Position numbers and translations under genes: made by a program
In this document: positions 1-8,250 of the stretch, in pieces
Numbering within the stretch: position 1 is the first letter of the stretch
Layout: each line of letters starts with the position of its first letter
Origin: Amycolatopsis solani
GTDB taxonomy: Bacteria > Actinomycetota > Actinomycetes > Mycobacteriales > Pseudonocardiaceae
Direction of reading: 5' to 3'
DNA length: 64,000 bases
Assembly: GCF_033441515.1 (NCBI RefSeq)
Contig: NZ_JAWQJT010000001.1
Coordinates: 496,001 to 560,000 of the forward strand
The notes under the pieces: generated by a model
Database searches by the model: none
Told to the model about the DNA's origin: nothing
The model's input: the letters and a program-made list of their open reading frames with translations, nothing else

Positions 1-1318
1 CGTCCTCCGGCTTCGCGGCGTCGTCGGTCTTCGGCGGCTCGGTCGCCGACGGCGTCGTGCCGCCACCGCCGGTGCCGCCCCCGGTCCCGCTGCCCGTGCC
101 GCCGCCGGTGTTGCCGCCCTTGTCGCCGCCACCGGTGTTGCCGGTCTTGTCGCCGCCGCCGGTGTCGGGCTTGCCCTCGCTCTTCGCCTCGGTCAGCTGG
201 TTGCGGTAGCCGTCCATGAACCGCGCGAGCGCGCCGAACTGCTGGTCGATGGTGTCCTTGGCGGTCTTGCAAGAGCCTTCGAAGGCGCTGATCAGGCCCT
301 TGTACTCCTTCGAGAACGCACCGTCGCGCCAGTAGCGGGTGACCTGGCGGCCGTAGGTGATGTTCTCGTCGTTGAAGCAGCCGTCGTCGTTCTGCAGGCG
401 CTCGGCGAGGTTCGACGGGTTGTTGTTCTTCGCGTTGACCGAGTCGATCCAGCCGGCGACCTTCATGAAGTCGTCGAACTCTTCGGTCTCCTCGTTGGCG
501 ATCTTGAGGACGTCCTTCGCCATCGGGATGTCGGCTTCGGCGATCACCGGGCGGTGCAGCTGCAGGACCTCGTCGACCTTCTTCTTGACGGCGTCGTAAA
601 CGTGCGTCACGGTCTCCGGGATCAGCTTCGCCGCCCCTTCGATCTGCTGCGAAAGCTCTTTGGCGTGCGGCTTGATCGTCTCGTCGTACTTGATCTCCGC
701 CGCGTTGGCGCCCTTGCCCTTCCACTCCCCGAAGAGGGTCTGGAGCTCGGTGTCGCTCTTGCCGAGCGCCTCTTCGACGACCTTGTGCGCCTTGCCGAGG
801 TCGTCGGCGTCGGAAAGGAACTTCTGGTACTGGATCCCGCGGTTCTCGTGGAACTTGTCCTTGAGTTCCGTCTGGGAATTCTTCTTCTCGCCGTCCTTGA
901 TGTGGTTCCAGACCTCGTCGGTCCACTTCGCGAGCAGGTCCACCGCGACGTTGCCCTGGTCGAGCTGCTCGTCGGAGCTCTTCGCGCCGGCCCCGAGCGT
1001 CGGCGTGGTGATCCCGTCCAGGTTCTTCTTCGCCTGGTCGCGAGCGTCGGTCTGGCGCTGGTGTTCCTGGTTCTTGGACGCGGCTTCCTGCTGGGCCTCT
1101 TTCAGCGCTTCGTCGACGTCGTCGGACGAACCCGGAAGCCAGTCGTCGTTGAAGGCCCAGGTGTCCGAGTAGTTTTCGATGTACTTCTTCGCGTACTCTT
1201 CTTCTTCGTCGTTGAAGTTGAAGGTGTCCTCGCCGTATTCCTCCATCAGCTTGGACTTGGCTTCCATCGACACGTTCGGGTCGTCGAGGACCTTCTTGAT
1301 TTCGGCCCATTCAGCCAT
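1..1318 (-). CDS. Large WXG-like T7SS substrate, C-terminus outside window
   Basis: The reading frame opens with ATG at 1318 and runs off the left edge after 439 codons, so the protein is partial. The first ~380 residues are hydrophilic and predicted helical, with a WXG-type turn (FGEWKGKGA) near residue 197. The visible C-terminal part is a Gly/Thr/Pro low-complexity tail (about residue 385 on). There is no signal peptide or membrane segment. It overlaps the preceding EspC-like gene by ATGA, so the two are probably translationally coupled. Helical WXG-bearing proteins paired with an EspC-like partner are typical substrates or effectors of ESX/T7SS machines; that role is inferred, and any toxin domain would lie beyond the edge. 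Confidence 0.7.
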   Translation of the reverse strand, partial: MAEWAEIKKVLDDPNVSMEAKSKLMEEYGEDTFNFNDEEEEYAKKYIENYSDTWAFNDDWLPGSSDDVDEALKEAQQEAASKNQEHQRQTDARDQAKKNLDGITTPTLGAGAKSSDEQLDQGNVAVDLLAKWTDEVWNHIKDGEKKNSQTELKDKFHENRGIQYQKFLSDADDLGKAHKVVEEALGKSDTELQTLFGEWKGKGANAAEIKYDETIKPHAKELSQQIEGAAKLIPETVTHVYDAVKKKVDEVLQLHRPVIAEADIPMAKDVLKIANEETEEFDDFMKVAGWIDSVNAKNNNPSNLAERLQNDDGCFNDENITYGRQVTRYWRDGAFSKEYKGLISAFEGSCKTAKDTIDQQFGALARFMDGYRNQLTEAKSEGKPDTGGGDKTGNTGGGDKGGNTGGGTGSGTGGGTGGGGTTPSATEPPKTDDAAKPED

Positions 1319-1632
1319 CAGCGGTTACCCCCGGCCTGGTTCGCCTGCGCGCCGGCGTTCGCTTCCTGAGCGGTGTACTTGGAGCCGGCCGACCCGATCC
1401 CGCTGCCCAGGTTCATGAGGGCGTTCGACAGCCCCGTCATGCCCGCGCCGATCTCGTCGATCCCGGCCTTGTACTTGCCGAAACCCTCCTGGTGCACCCG
1501 GCCGAAGTCACCGGCGGCGATCTCGGTCGGCGCGACCTTCTTCGCTTCCGTCCCCGGGTCGTCAGCGGCGTCCGCGAGGCGGATCTGCGCCCGCGTCATC
1601 GCCTCCGAACTCGCCGCATAGCCGTCTGGCAT
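1318..1632 (-). CDS. EspC-like small T7SS protein
   Basis: This 104-aa protein starts at ATG 1632 (MPDGYAAS), 8 nt after a GGGGG-rich ribosome binding site; a longer in-frame start at 1722 would add an atypical Arg-rich leader and is not preferred. It is alanine/glycine-rich and helical with no signal peptide, resembling the EspC/DUF2580 family of ESX-secreted proteins in size and style. It overlaps the large downstream WXG-like gene by 4 bp. The same small-then-large arrangement recurs at 21691-20304 and 52399-53944. Family assignment rests on length, composition and context, not on a diagnostic motif. Confidence 0.6.
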   Translation of the reverse strand: MPDGYAASSEAMTRAQIRLADAADDPGTEAKKVAPTEIAAGDFGRVHQEGFGKYKAGIDEIGAGMTGLSNALMNLGSGIGSAGSKYTAQEANAGAQANQAGGNR

Positions 1633-1775
1633 GGTCGCTGCCCCCTTCGATCCCACAGTCCCTGGCTCGGGTTTCAGGACTGTGACGCGCCCGGCCGCCG
1701 TTCGGTGCCGTCGCAGATGCACACAGAGTCTAGCGGTCGGTCCCGCGGTCTACCTGGGCTTCAGCCGAACTGCCC

Positions 1776-2036
1776 TCACCCGGTCGGGCGTTGCGCGGCG
1801 ACCGCCTCGGAGATCACCTCGGCGACGCCGCGGATGTCCACGAGCCGGTCGAGCTCGTCGAGGTCGACCGAGACGCCGTAGGTCACCTCGACGCGTGAGA
1901 GCAGCTGGATCCGCTGCCGGGAGGTCATGCCGAGCTCGTCGAACGGCGTCGACTCCGTCAGCCGCTCCGGCGGGATCTCCAGCGCGAAGCAGATGGTCCG
2001 CCTGATCTCGTCGACGTAGGTGCCCGGGTCAGCCAT
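1776..2036 (-). CDS. Acyl carrier protein
   Basis: This 86-aa protein begins at ATG 2036 (MADPGTYVDE); ATG 2045 is an alternative start three codons earlier. It has the four-helix ACP layout, and the sequence DELGMTSRQ places a candidate 4'-phosphopantetheine attachment serine at residue 39, in the usual [DE]xGxxS setting. It overlaps the end of the fatty acyl-AMP ligase gene, so the two are translationally coupled. FAAL enzymes load acyl-adenylates onto a stand-alone or fused ACP, so this is most likely the acceptor for the adjacent ligase. The final product is not evident from the window. Confidence 0.82.
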   Translation of the reverse strand: MADPGTYVDEIRRTICFALEIPPERLTESTPFDELGMTSRQRIQLLSRVEVTYGVSVDLDELDRLVDIRGVAEVISEAVAAQRPTG

Positions 2037-3606
2037 GCCGCCCATTCTCGCCCCACCAGCGGTCGCGGGCCGCGGCGCGGGCCACCTTGCCGCTGGAGGT
2101 CCGCGGCACCGCGCCCGGCGGGACCAGCCACAGGGCGCGCAGCGGCAGGTCGTGCCCCGCCGAAACGGCCCGGCGCACGGCCTGCGCCACGGACTCGTCC
2201 GCCGAGGTGCTGCCGGCGACGACCGCGACCCCTTCGCCGTCCGCCTCCTCGACCGCGAACGCGGCGACCCGGCCCGCCCGGACCGCCGGGTGCGCGGCCT
2301 CGACGGTGGCCTCGATGTCCTGCGGGTAGTGGTTGCGGCCGTCGACGATGATCAGGTCCTTGAGCCGGCCGGTGACGTACAGCAGTCCATCGTGGACGAA
2401 GCCGAGGTCGCCGGTGGCCAGCCAGCCGCCGTCCGCCAAGGGCGTCTCCTGACCCCAGTAGCGGTCGGCGACGTTCGGCCCGGACACCTGGATCTCGCCG
2501 GTCTCGCCGTCCGGCCGGAGTTCGCCGGTCTCCGCGTCGACGATGCGGATCCGCTGCCCGTACGGCCGCCCCGCGGACACGAGGCCGGACGTCGTCACGG
2601 TCGGGCCCTCGTCGCCGGTGCTCGTGACGAAGACCGTCGCCTCGGCCAGCCCGTAGCACGGCTTGTGCGCCGCGCGCGGCAGCCCGAACGGCGCGAAAGC
2701 GCGCTCGAACGCTTCGACGGTCGCGGCGCGGACGGGCTCGCTGCCGTTGAGCACCGAATTGACGAGCGAGAGGTCGACGGGCTCCAGCTCCCCCGCCGCC
2801 TCGGCGGCCAGGTCGAAGGCGAAGTTCGGCGCGGCCGTGACCGCGCCGGGGTGGGCGGCCAGCAGGCGGATCCAGCGCAGCGGGTCGCGGACGAACTCCA
2901 TCGGCGTGAAGAACACCGACCGGGAGCCGAGGAAGACCGGCGTGGCGATGAGCAGGACCAGACCCATGTCGTGGAAGAACGGGACCCAGCCGGCCAGCGG
3001 CGTCGACGCGTCGGCGCGGTAGCAGCGGGTGGTCTGCCAGCAGCTGGCCACCAGCGCGCGGTGGGAGATCACCGCGGCGGCCGGGCGGCGCGTCGAGCCC
3101 GACGTGTACTGCAGGTAGGCCGGGTCGGCCATCGCCACGCCCGTGGGCGGCTCGGCGTCGTCGGGCCCGATGTCCTCGATCGCGAGCACGACGTCGGGCC
3201 GTCCGGCCAGCGACGCGGTCTTCTCCAGCAGCTTCTTCGAGGTCAGGCACACCGCAGGCCGGGCGTCGGCGAAGGCCGACTCGATCCGGGCGGCGTGGGT
3301 GCGGCCGGTCGGGACCGACAACGGCACCGCGACGAGACCGGCGTAGAGCGTGCCGAGGAAGGCGACGACGTACTGGAGGTCCTGGCGGGCGACGATCGCC
3401 ACGCGGTCACCCGGCCGGGTGTGCCGCTTGAGCTCGCGGGCGACACCGCGGACGCGGCCGAGCACCTGCGGCCAGGTGAGCGTGTGCTCGACCGGGCCGG
3501 GGAAGGTCAGGCAGGTGAAGGCCGGGCGGTCCTCGGCGGCGTTGCGGAGCAGGTGGTCCGTGAACGGCGTGGCCAGGACCTCGTCCGGGACGGCTGCGGG
3601 CGGCAC
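2029..3606 (-). CDS. Fatty acyl-AMP ligase (FAAL)
   Basis: This 525-aa ANL-superfamily enzyme activates a fatty acid as acyl-AMP. Visible motifs are the P-loop-like YTSGSTRRPAAAV near residue 168, FFHDMGLV near 211, GLAEATVFV, the ATGDLGF/VTGRLKDLII hinge near 398, and the C-terminal SSGKVAR with its adenylation lysine near 507. HDMG followed by a PMEFVRDPLRW-type stretch is characteristic of FAALs rather than acyl-CoA synthetases. The start is GTG 3606; the frame stays open upstream but there it is the antisense of the P450 gene. The downstream ACP overlaps it. A 30-bp gap to the divergent P450 suggests shared control. The substrate chain cannot be deduced. Confidence 0.85.
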   Translation of the reverse strand: MPPAAVPDEVLATPFTDHLLRNAAEDRPAFTCLTFPGPVEHTLTWPQVLGRVRGVARELKRHTRPGDRVAIVARQDLQYVVAFLGTLYAGLVAVPLSVPTGRTHAARIESAFADARPAVCLTSKKLLEKTASLAGRPDVVLAIEDIGPDDAEPPTGVAMADPAYLQYTSGSTRRPAAAVISHRALVASCWQTTRCYRADASTPLAGWVPFFHDMGLVLLIATPVFLGSRSVFFTPMEFVRDPLRWIRLLAAHPGAVTAAPNFAFDLAAEAAGELEPVDLSLVNSVLNGSEPVRAATVEAFERAFAPFGLPRAAHKPCYGLAEATVFVTSTGDEGPTVTTSGLVSAGRPYGQRIRIVDAETGELRPDGETGEIQVSGPNVADRYWGQETPLADGGWLATGDLGFVHDGLLYVTGRLKDLIIVDGRNHYPQDIEATVEAAHPAVRAGRVAAFAVEEADGEGVAVVAGSTSADESVAQAVRRAVSAGHDLPLRALWLVPPGAVPRTSSGKVARAAARDRWWGENGRHG

Positions 3607-3636
3607 GGCCCTATCCTGCCCTACCGTTGGCGGGCG

Positions 3637-4512
3637 ATGGACCAGTTCGAAGAGCACGGGATCCGCGTCGTCACCGGACGCGACGCGAGCGCGCGGGCCC
3701 TGCGCGCGCCGGACCTGACGTCGGATCCCGGTGGCGGCTCGCCCAGCGTGCTGCTGCGCGACGGTGAGGGCCACACGCGGCTGCGCGGGGTGCTGCGGGA
3801 GATCATCGCTCGCCTGGAGCCGCTGCCGGCGCCGGTGCTCGCCGGGATCGAGGCCGTGGTGGCGGGGCTGGGACCGGCGTTCGACCTGGTGCGCGACTTC
3901 GCGCGGCCGATCGCGGCCTCGGTGACGTCGGCGGTGCTGGGCCTTCCCCTCGACGACGCCTTCCTGGACCGCCTGGAGGCCACGACGGCGAACCTCGACG
4001 TCTTCGGCGGCACGGACCGGGCCGGGCAGGCGGCCGCGTTCCGGCTCGCGGTGCAGCTCAGCCGCACTCCGGCCGGGCCGGGTGGCCTGACGGCGCTGCG
4101 GGACGCGCACGCGGCCGGGCGGCTCGACGAAGACGAGCTGATGTTCAACCCGGTCGTGCTCGCGCACGCCGCGTACGAGAACTCGCTGAACTTCCTGGCG
4201 TGCGCCGGGCTGGCGCTGGCCACTTCGGGGCCGCGGACCGTGCGCGAGCTGGTGGCGGAGATCTGCCCGGCCCGGTACGTCCTGCGCTTCGGGCCGGACG
4301 GCCCGGTGGCCGTCTCCCTGGCCGACGGCCTGCCGTTCGGCCTGGGCCGCCACGCGTGCCCGGGTTCCGGAGTGGCGCTGGCCGAAGGCGAGGTCGCGCT
4401 GGGAGCGCTGGCCAGGCACCTCACGCCCGGCTGCCACGTCACCGACGTCCGCTGGAAGACCCACCCGGTGTTCCACGGCCTGGCCTCGGCGCAAGTGGTC
4501 GTGAGTGTTTAG
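3637..4512 (+). CDS. Short cytochrome P450-like protein
   Basis: This 291-aa protein has a clear heme-binding loop, PFGLGRHACPGSGVAL, with the axial cysteine at residue 241. It also has a helix-C-like GEGHTRLRGVL and a stretch resembling P450 helices F/G and I (LAHAAYENSLNFLACAG). Bacterial P450s are usually about 400 aa. Here the N-terminal segment is short, and the region between helix I and the heme loop is collapsed, with no recognisable ExxR motif. It is transcribed divergently from the FAAL-ACP pair, so it might act on an acyl-ACP. It could equally be a decayed or non-catalytic P450. The stop codon lies inside a palindromic terminator. Confidence 0.7.
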   Translation: MDQFEEHGIRVVTGRDASARALRAPDLTSDPGGGSPSVLLRDGEGHTRLRGVLREIIARLEPLPAPVLAGIEAVVAGLGPAFDLVRDFARPIAASVTSAVLGLPLDDAFLDRLEATTANLDVFGGTDRAGQAAAFRLAVQLSRTPAGPGGLTALRDAHAAGRLDEDELMFNPVVLAHAAYENSLNFLACAGLALATSGPRTVRELVAEICPARYVLRFGPDGPVAVSLADGLPFGLGRHACPGSGVALAEGEVALGALARHLTPGCHVTDVRWKTHPVFHGLASAQVVVSV

Positions 4513-4542
4513 TCGGGTTAGAACCCGACTAAACACTCACGA
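4499..4542. terminator. Dispersed palindrome copy A, bidirectional terminator
   Basis: Two perfect 21-bp arms (4499-4519 and 4522-4542) flank a 2-nt AG loop. It contains the P450 stop codon and ends 5 bp before the glmM stop, between convergent genes. A second copy at 57984-58029 differs by a paired change that keeps the stem. Confidence 0.8.
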
Positions 4543-4546
4543 GCGG

Positions 4547-5881
4547 TTACGAGACGGCGGAGACCACGCCGGCCAGGCGGTCGGCCGCCGCCTGGGCGGT
4601 GGCCTGGGCCGGGGCCTCGACCATCACGCGGACCAGCTGCTCGGTGCCGGACGGGCGCAGCAGCACCCGGCCCTCCTCGCCCAGCTCGGCTTCGACCGCG
4701 CCGACGGCGTCGCGGACCTCGGACGAGCCGGCGACCGCGGCCTTGTCCGCGACGCGGACGTTCACCAGGACCTGCGGCAGCCGGTTCATCACGGCGGCGA
4801 GGTCGGCGAGGGACTTGCCCGTCTCGGCCATGCGGCTCATCAGGCGCAACGCCGTCAGCAGGCCGTCGCCGGTGGTGGCGTGGGCCGGGAGCACGACGTG
4901 GCCGGACTGCTCGCCGCCGAGGGCGAAGCCGCTGGCGCGGAGCTCTTCGAGGACGTACCGGTCACCGACCGCCGTCGTCACGACGTTGACGCCGTTGGCC
5001 TTCATCGCCAGGTGCAGGCCGAGGTTGCTCATCACGGTCGCGACCAGCGTGTCCTTGGTCAGCTCGCCGGACTCGGCCAGCGCGAGCGCCAGCACCGCCA
5101 TGATCTGGTCACCGTCGATCAGCTCGCCGGCGGAGTCGACGGCCACGCAGCGGTCGGCGTCGCCGTCGTGCGCGATGCCGAGGTCGGCGCCGTGCTTGAC
5201 GACCGCCTCGCGCAGCTTCTCGGGGTGGTTGGAGCCGCAGTGCTCGTTGATGTTGACGCCGTCCGGGTCGGCGTGCAGCGCGACCACTTCGGCGCCGGCG
5301 CGGCGGTAGACCTCGGGCGCCGCGGCGGACGAAGCGCCGTTCGCGCAGTCGACGACGACCTTCAGCCCGGTGAGCGAGTGCGGGGTCGCGCCGAGCAGGT
5401 GGGCGGCGTAGCGGTCGAGCGCGTCGTCGATGGTCGTGACGCGCCCGACGCCGGTACCGGTCGGGCGGACCTTGCCGTCGGCAAGGCCGGCCTCGATCTC
5501 GTCCTCGATGCCGTCGGGGAGCTTGTGCCCGCCCGCGGCGAAGAGCTTGATGCCGTTGTCCGGCATCGGGTTGTGCGACGCGGAGATCATCACGCCGAGG
5601 TCGGCCTCGAGCGCGCCGACCAGGTACGCGACCGCGGGCGTGGGCAGGACGCCGACCAGGCGGACATCGGCCCCGGCGGACGTGAGGCCCGCCACCACCG
5701 CGGCTTCGAGCATCTCGCCGCTGGCGCGCGGGTCACGGCCGACGACCGCGACCGGCCGGTGCGAGCGGTCGTGCGCGGCGAGCACCCGGGCGGCGCTGGC
5801 CGCCACCGCGAGCGCCAGCTCCGGCGTCAGCTCGGCGTTGGCCAGGCCACGAACCCCGTCGGTACCGAACAGGCGTGCCAT
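4547..5881 (-). CDS. glmM: Phosphoglucosamine mutase
   Basis: GlmM converts glucosamine-6-phosphate to glucosamine-1-phosphate for UDP-GlcNAc and peptidoglycan synthesis in the cytoplasm. The 444-aa length is the family norm. It begins with [12 protein letters not shown]; the phosphoserine loop ISASHNP has the catalytic serine at residue 102, the DGDADRC metal loop is present, and the C-terminal [15 protein letters not shown] phosphate-binding loop is intact. The start at ATG 5881 is preceded by AAGGAGG. It lies downstream of rplM-rpsI, as Rv3441c does in Mycobacterium, but the strong terminator between them implies its own promoter in the 5882-5990 gap. Confidence 0.96.
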   Translation of the reverse strand: MARLFGTDGVRGLANAELTPELALAVAASAARVLAAHDRSHRPVAVVGRDPRASGEMLEAAVVAGLTSAGADVRLVGVLPTPAVAYLVGALEADLGVMISASHNPMPDNGIKLFAAGGHKLPDGIEDEIEAGLADGKVRPTGTGVGRVTTIDDALDRYAAHLLGATPHSLTGLKVVVDCANGASSAAAPEVYRRAGAEVVALHADPDGVNINEHCGSNHPEKLREAVVKHGADLGIAHDGDADRCVAVDSAGELIDGDQIMAVLALALAESGELTKDTLVATVMSNLGLHLAMKANGVNVVTTAVGDRYVLEELRASGFALGGEQSGHVVLPAHATTGDGLLTALRLMSRMAETGKSLADLAAVMNRLPQVLVNVRVADKAAVAGSSEVRDAVGAVEAELGEEGRVLLRPSGTEQLVRVMVEAPAQATAQAAADRLAGVVSAVS

Positions 5882-5990
5882 CGATCGACCTCCTTGTGGA
5901 ACCACCACGACAACCTAGCGATCCTGACGGACCGCGTTCCCCCACCCCCGAGTGTCGCTCCCAGCTCGGGAAACGACACAACGACGAGCA

Positions 5991-6036
5991 TAAAAACACC
6001 GGAGCGCCCATCCGATGGACGGATGGGCGCTCCGGT
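5991..6036 (-). terminator. Rho-independent terminator of rplM-rpsI
   Basis: A perfect 17-bp stem (5998-6014 with 6020-6036, 5-nt loop) is followed on the minus strand by five T residues, 20 bp after the rpsI stop. This is the most canonical intrinsic terminator in the window. Confidence 0.9.
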
Positions 6037-6057
6037 GGGTTGCGCCTGAGGGCGCGA

Positions 6058-6618
6058 TCAGCGCTTGCTGTACTGCGGGGCCTTGCGGGCCTTCTTGAGG
6101 CCGTACTTCTTCCGCTCCGTGGCGCGCGCGTCACGGGTCAGAAAGCCGGCCTTCTTGAGGGCCGGGCGGTCGTCGGCGTCGACCTCGATGAGCGCACGGG
6201 CGATCGCCAGGCGCAGCGCGCCGGCCTGACCCGAGACGCCGCCACCGTGGAGGTTGGCGAAGATGTCGAACGAGTCCGGCTTCTCGACCAGGACCAGCGG
6301 GTCCTTGATGAGCTGCTGGTGCACCTTGTTCGGGAAGTACTCCTCGAGGGTGCGGCCGTTGAGCTTGAACTCGCCGGTGCCCGGGACGACCCGGACGCGG
6401 ACGACGGCTTCCTTGCGGCGGCCGACGGTCTGCGCGTTGCCGCCGGCGGCACGCGACGGGCGCGGCGCGGCTTCCGACTCGCTGGTCGCGACCGGGGTCT
6501 CGCTCGTGGCGACCGGGGTCTCGCTGGTGGCCACGGCGCCGGTCTCGGTCGCCTCGGTGGCCTCGACGACCTCGGGGGTCTCGTTCTCGGTGCTGGTCAC
6601 AGTCTGTTCCTCACTCAC
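6058..6618 (-). CDS. rpsI: 30S ribosomal protein S9
   Basis: S9 is a small-subunit head protein whose C-terminal arginine tail reaches the P-site tRNA; the conserved end [12 protein letters not shown] is present. The core starts near residue 60 ([17 protein letters not shown]). The protein is 186 aa, longer than the usual ~130-150, because of an acidic Thr/Glu/Ala N-terminal extension that includes repeated ATSETPV units. The GTG start at 6618 overlaps the rplM stop (GTGA), so the two are coupled. An intrinsic terminator follows. Confidence 0.95.
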   Translation of the reverse strand: MSEEQTVTSTENETPEVVEATEATETGAVATSETPVATSETPVATSESEAAPRPSRAAGGNAQTVGRRKEAVVRVRVVPGTGEFKLNGRTLEEYFPNKVHQQLIKDPLVLVEKPDSFDIFANLHGGGVSGQAGALRLAIARALIEVDADDRPALKKAGFLTRDARATERKKYGLKKARKAPQYSKR

Positions 6619-7067
6619 TGCGCGACCTGCGCGATCTTGGTGATCTCGCGCACCTGCGGCTGCTGCGCGGTGTGCGGGTGCTGCGGGCCGGCGTACACCT
6701 TGAGCTTCTTCGCCTGGGCGCGGCCGAGCTTGTTCTTCGGCAGCATGCCCTTGACGACCTTTTCGACAAGGTGTTCGGGCTTGGTGTCCAGCAGCTCGCC
6801 GAACGAGCGCTTCCGCAGACCGCCCGGGTAACCGCTGTGCCGGTACGCGAACTTCTGCTCGCGCTTGTTTCCGGTGAGCGCGACCTTCTCGGCGTTGACG
6901 ATGATGACGAAGTCACCGGTGTCCACGTGCGGGGCGTAGGTCGGCTTGTGCTTGCCGCGCAGCAGCGTGGCGACCTCGGTCGCGAGCCGGCCGAGCACGA
7001 CATCCTCGGCGTCGATCACGTGCCAGGCACGAGTGACGTCGCCGGGCTTGGGGCTGTACGTGGGCAA
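6615..7067 (-). CDS. rplM: 50S ribosomal protein L13
   Basis: L13 is an early-assembly large-subunit protein. The 150-aa protein shows the conserved [16 protein letters not shown] start region, the [15 protein letters not shown] core and the GMLPKNKLG segment. Translation starts at TTG 7067 (PTYSPKPG), preceded by GAGGT. It is first gene of a two-gene operon with rpsI. Its promoter must lie in the 260-bp divergent gap to the lipoprotein gene. Confidence 0.95.
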   Translation of the reverse strand: MPTYSPKPGDVTRAWHVIDAEDVVLGRLATEVATLLRGKHKPTYAPHVDTGDFVIIVNAEKVALTGNKREQKFAYRHSGYPGGLRKRSFGELLDTKPEHLVEKVVKGMLPKNKLGRAQAKKLKVYAGPQHPHTAQQPQVREITKIAQVAQ

Positions 7068-7327
7068 GGGTCTACCTCGTCGTCAACATTGCGTGTGGGT
7101 TCTGTGCGGGCCTAGCGCTGTCGCGCCGCAACGCACAACGACATATGAAGATACCCCCACGTCCACCGCACCCGTGCATCGGGGGTGGGTGGCCGCGCCC
7201 ATACTAGGCTTCCACCGGCCCGGGCGCAGCCGGACTCTACCCGGTTTTCCGGTCGAACCGCCTGCACGCGCAGCCACGACACGCGAGGATGGGACCATCC
7301 GGGCGGCACACGCGAGCAGGGGACGGC
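7068..7327. promoter_or_regulatory. Divergent intergenic region rplM / lipoprotein
   Basis: This 260-bp gap must drive rplM-rpsI leftward and the lipoprotein rightward. A minus-strand TATCTT near 7154-7159 is a possible -10 for rplM, but no convincing -35 was found. No gene is seen here. Confidence 0.3.
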
Positions 7328-8221
7328 ATGAGGAAACGACCGACGGCGATCTTCGTCCTGGGTGCCCTCCTGGCCCTGGTGAGCGCCTGCGGCCAGGCGA
7401 AGGCGGGCACCGCGCTGGCGAAGGGCGACGACGCGGCGGACTACGTCGGCGGCAAGTTCGAGCAGGTGATCGGCAAGCTGAGCGACGCGATCACCGACAC
7501 GCGCGACGTCACCAACTCGCTGGACGCCTACTTCAAGTTCGACGAGAAGTGGATCCACAGCACGGTGACCTCGGCCCGGACCGGCAGTCCGGAGAACCGC
7601 GTCGTGCGGCACCGCTCGCAGAAGAACCCCGACGAGATCATCGACACCTACACGCCCGCCGACGGCACGGTCGAGTACACCTACCTCGGCCCGATGTACG
7701 TCCAGAAGGGCGTCTCGCCGACGGCGTGGGTGTCGATGCCGAAGCCGGAGGCCGGGCTCGTCCAGCCGTGCGTCTGGGGCGGCGTGCTGACGCCGTGCCG
7801 GATGGCCGACTCGACCGTCGACGCCTACAAGGCCGACAAGCGGGCCGTGCGCGGCGCGAAGAGCCTCGGTGACGGCAAGACCGCGCTGACCGTCACCGTG
7901 CCGTTCGAGGTCTTCGTCAAGAACCGGGTCGAGATCCTGCCGAAGAGCATCACCGACCAGATCGGGCCGGAGCTGAAGAAGGCGCCGGTCCCGGCGACGA
8001 TCACGCTGAACCCGGACGGCAGCCTGGCCTCGTTCGGGATGGAGGCCAAGTTCTCCGGCGACGGGCACAGCATCGAGCTCAAGTACGACTTCCGGTTCAC
8101 CGGCAAGGCGAGCCTGCAGGACATGCCGAAGCTGCCGGACGCGGCCCAGATCACCGTGCTGCCGGACCGCGCCGCCATGAACGACTTCTACCGCCGGCTC
8201 GGCGAAGCGCAGGGCAACTGA
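7328..8221 (+). CDS. Putative lipoprotein
   Basis: This 297-aa protein starts at ATG 7328 and has a lipoprotein signal peptide: a basic n-region (MRKRPT), a hydrophobic stretch and the lipobox VSAC with the lipidated cysteine near residue 21. The mature part is hydrophilic with beta-rich segments and resembles LppX/LprG-type actinobacterial lipoproteins in size only; no diagnostic motif was seen. It is followed after 29 bp by the DUF4333 protein gene on the same strand, probably one transcript. It sits inside the conserved rplM-to-ESX neighbourhood, but a link to secretion is not shown. Confidence 0.75.
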   Translation: MRKRPTAIFVLGALLALVSACGQAKAGTALAKGDDAADYVGGKFEQVIGKLSDAITDTRDVTNSLDAYFKFDEKWIHSTVTSARTGSPENRVVRHRSQKNPDEIIDTYTPADGTVEYTYLGPMYVQKGVSPTAWVSMPKPEAGLVQPCVWGGVLTPCRMADSTVDAYKADKRAVRGAKSLGDGKTALTVTVPFEVFVKNRVEILPKSITDQIGPELKKAPVPATITLNPDGSLASFGMEAKFSGDGHSIELKYDFRFTGKASLQDMPKLPDAAQITVLPDRAAMNDFYRRLGEAQGN

Positions 8222-8250
8222 GGCGTGACCACGACCCGAGGTGATCTCCG

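Noticed and set aside
554..1418. Long plus-strand frames over the left edge
   Set aside because: They are antisense to the minus-strand WXG-like gene, which has coherent composition and an ATGA-coupled start; the plus frames show no domain or ribosome binding site.
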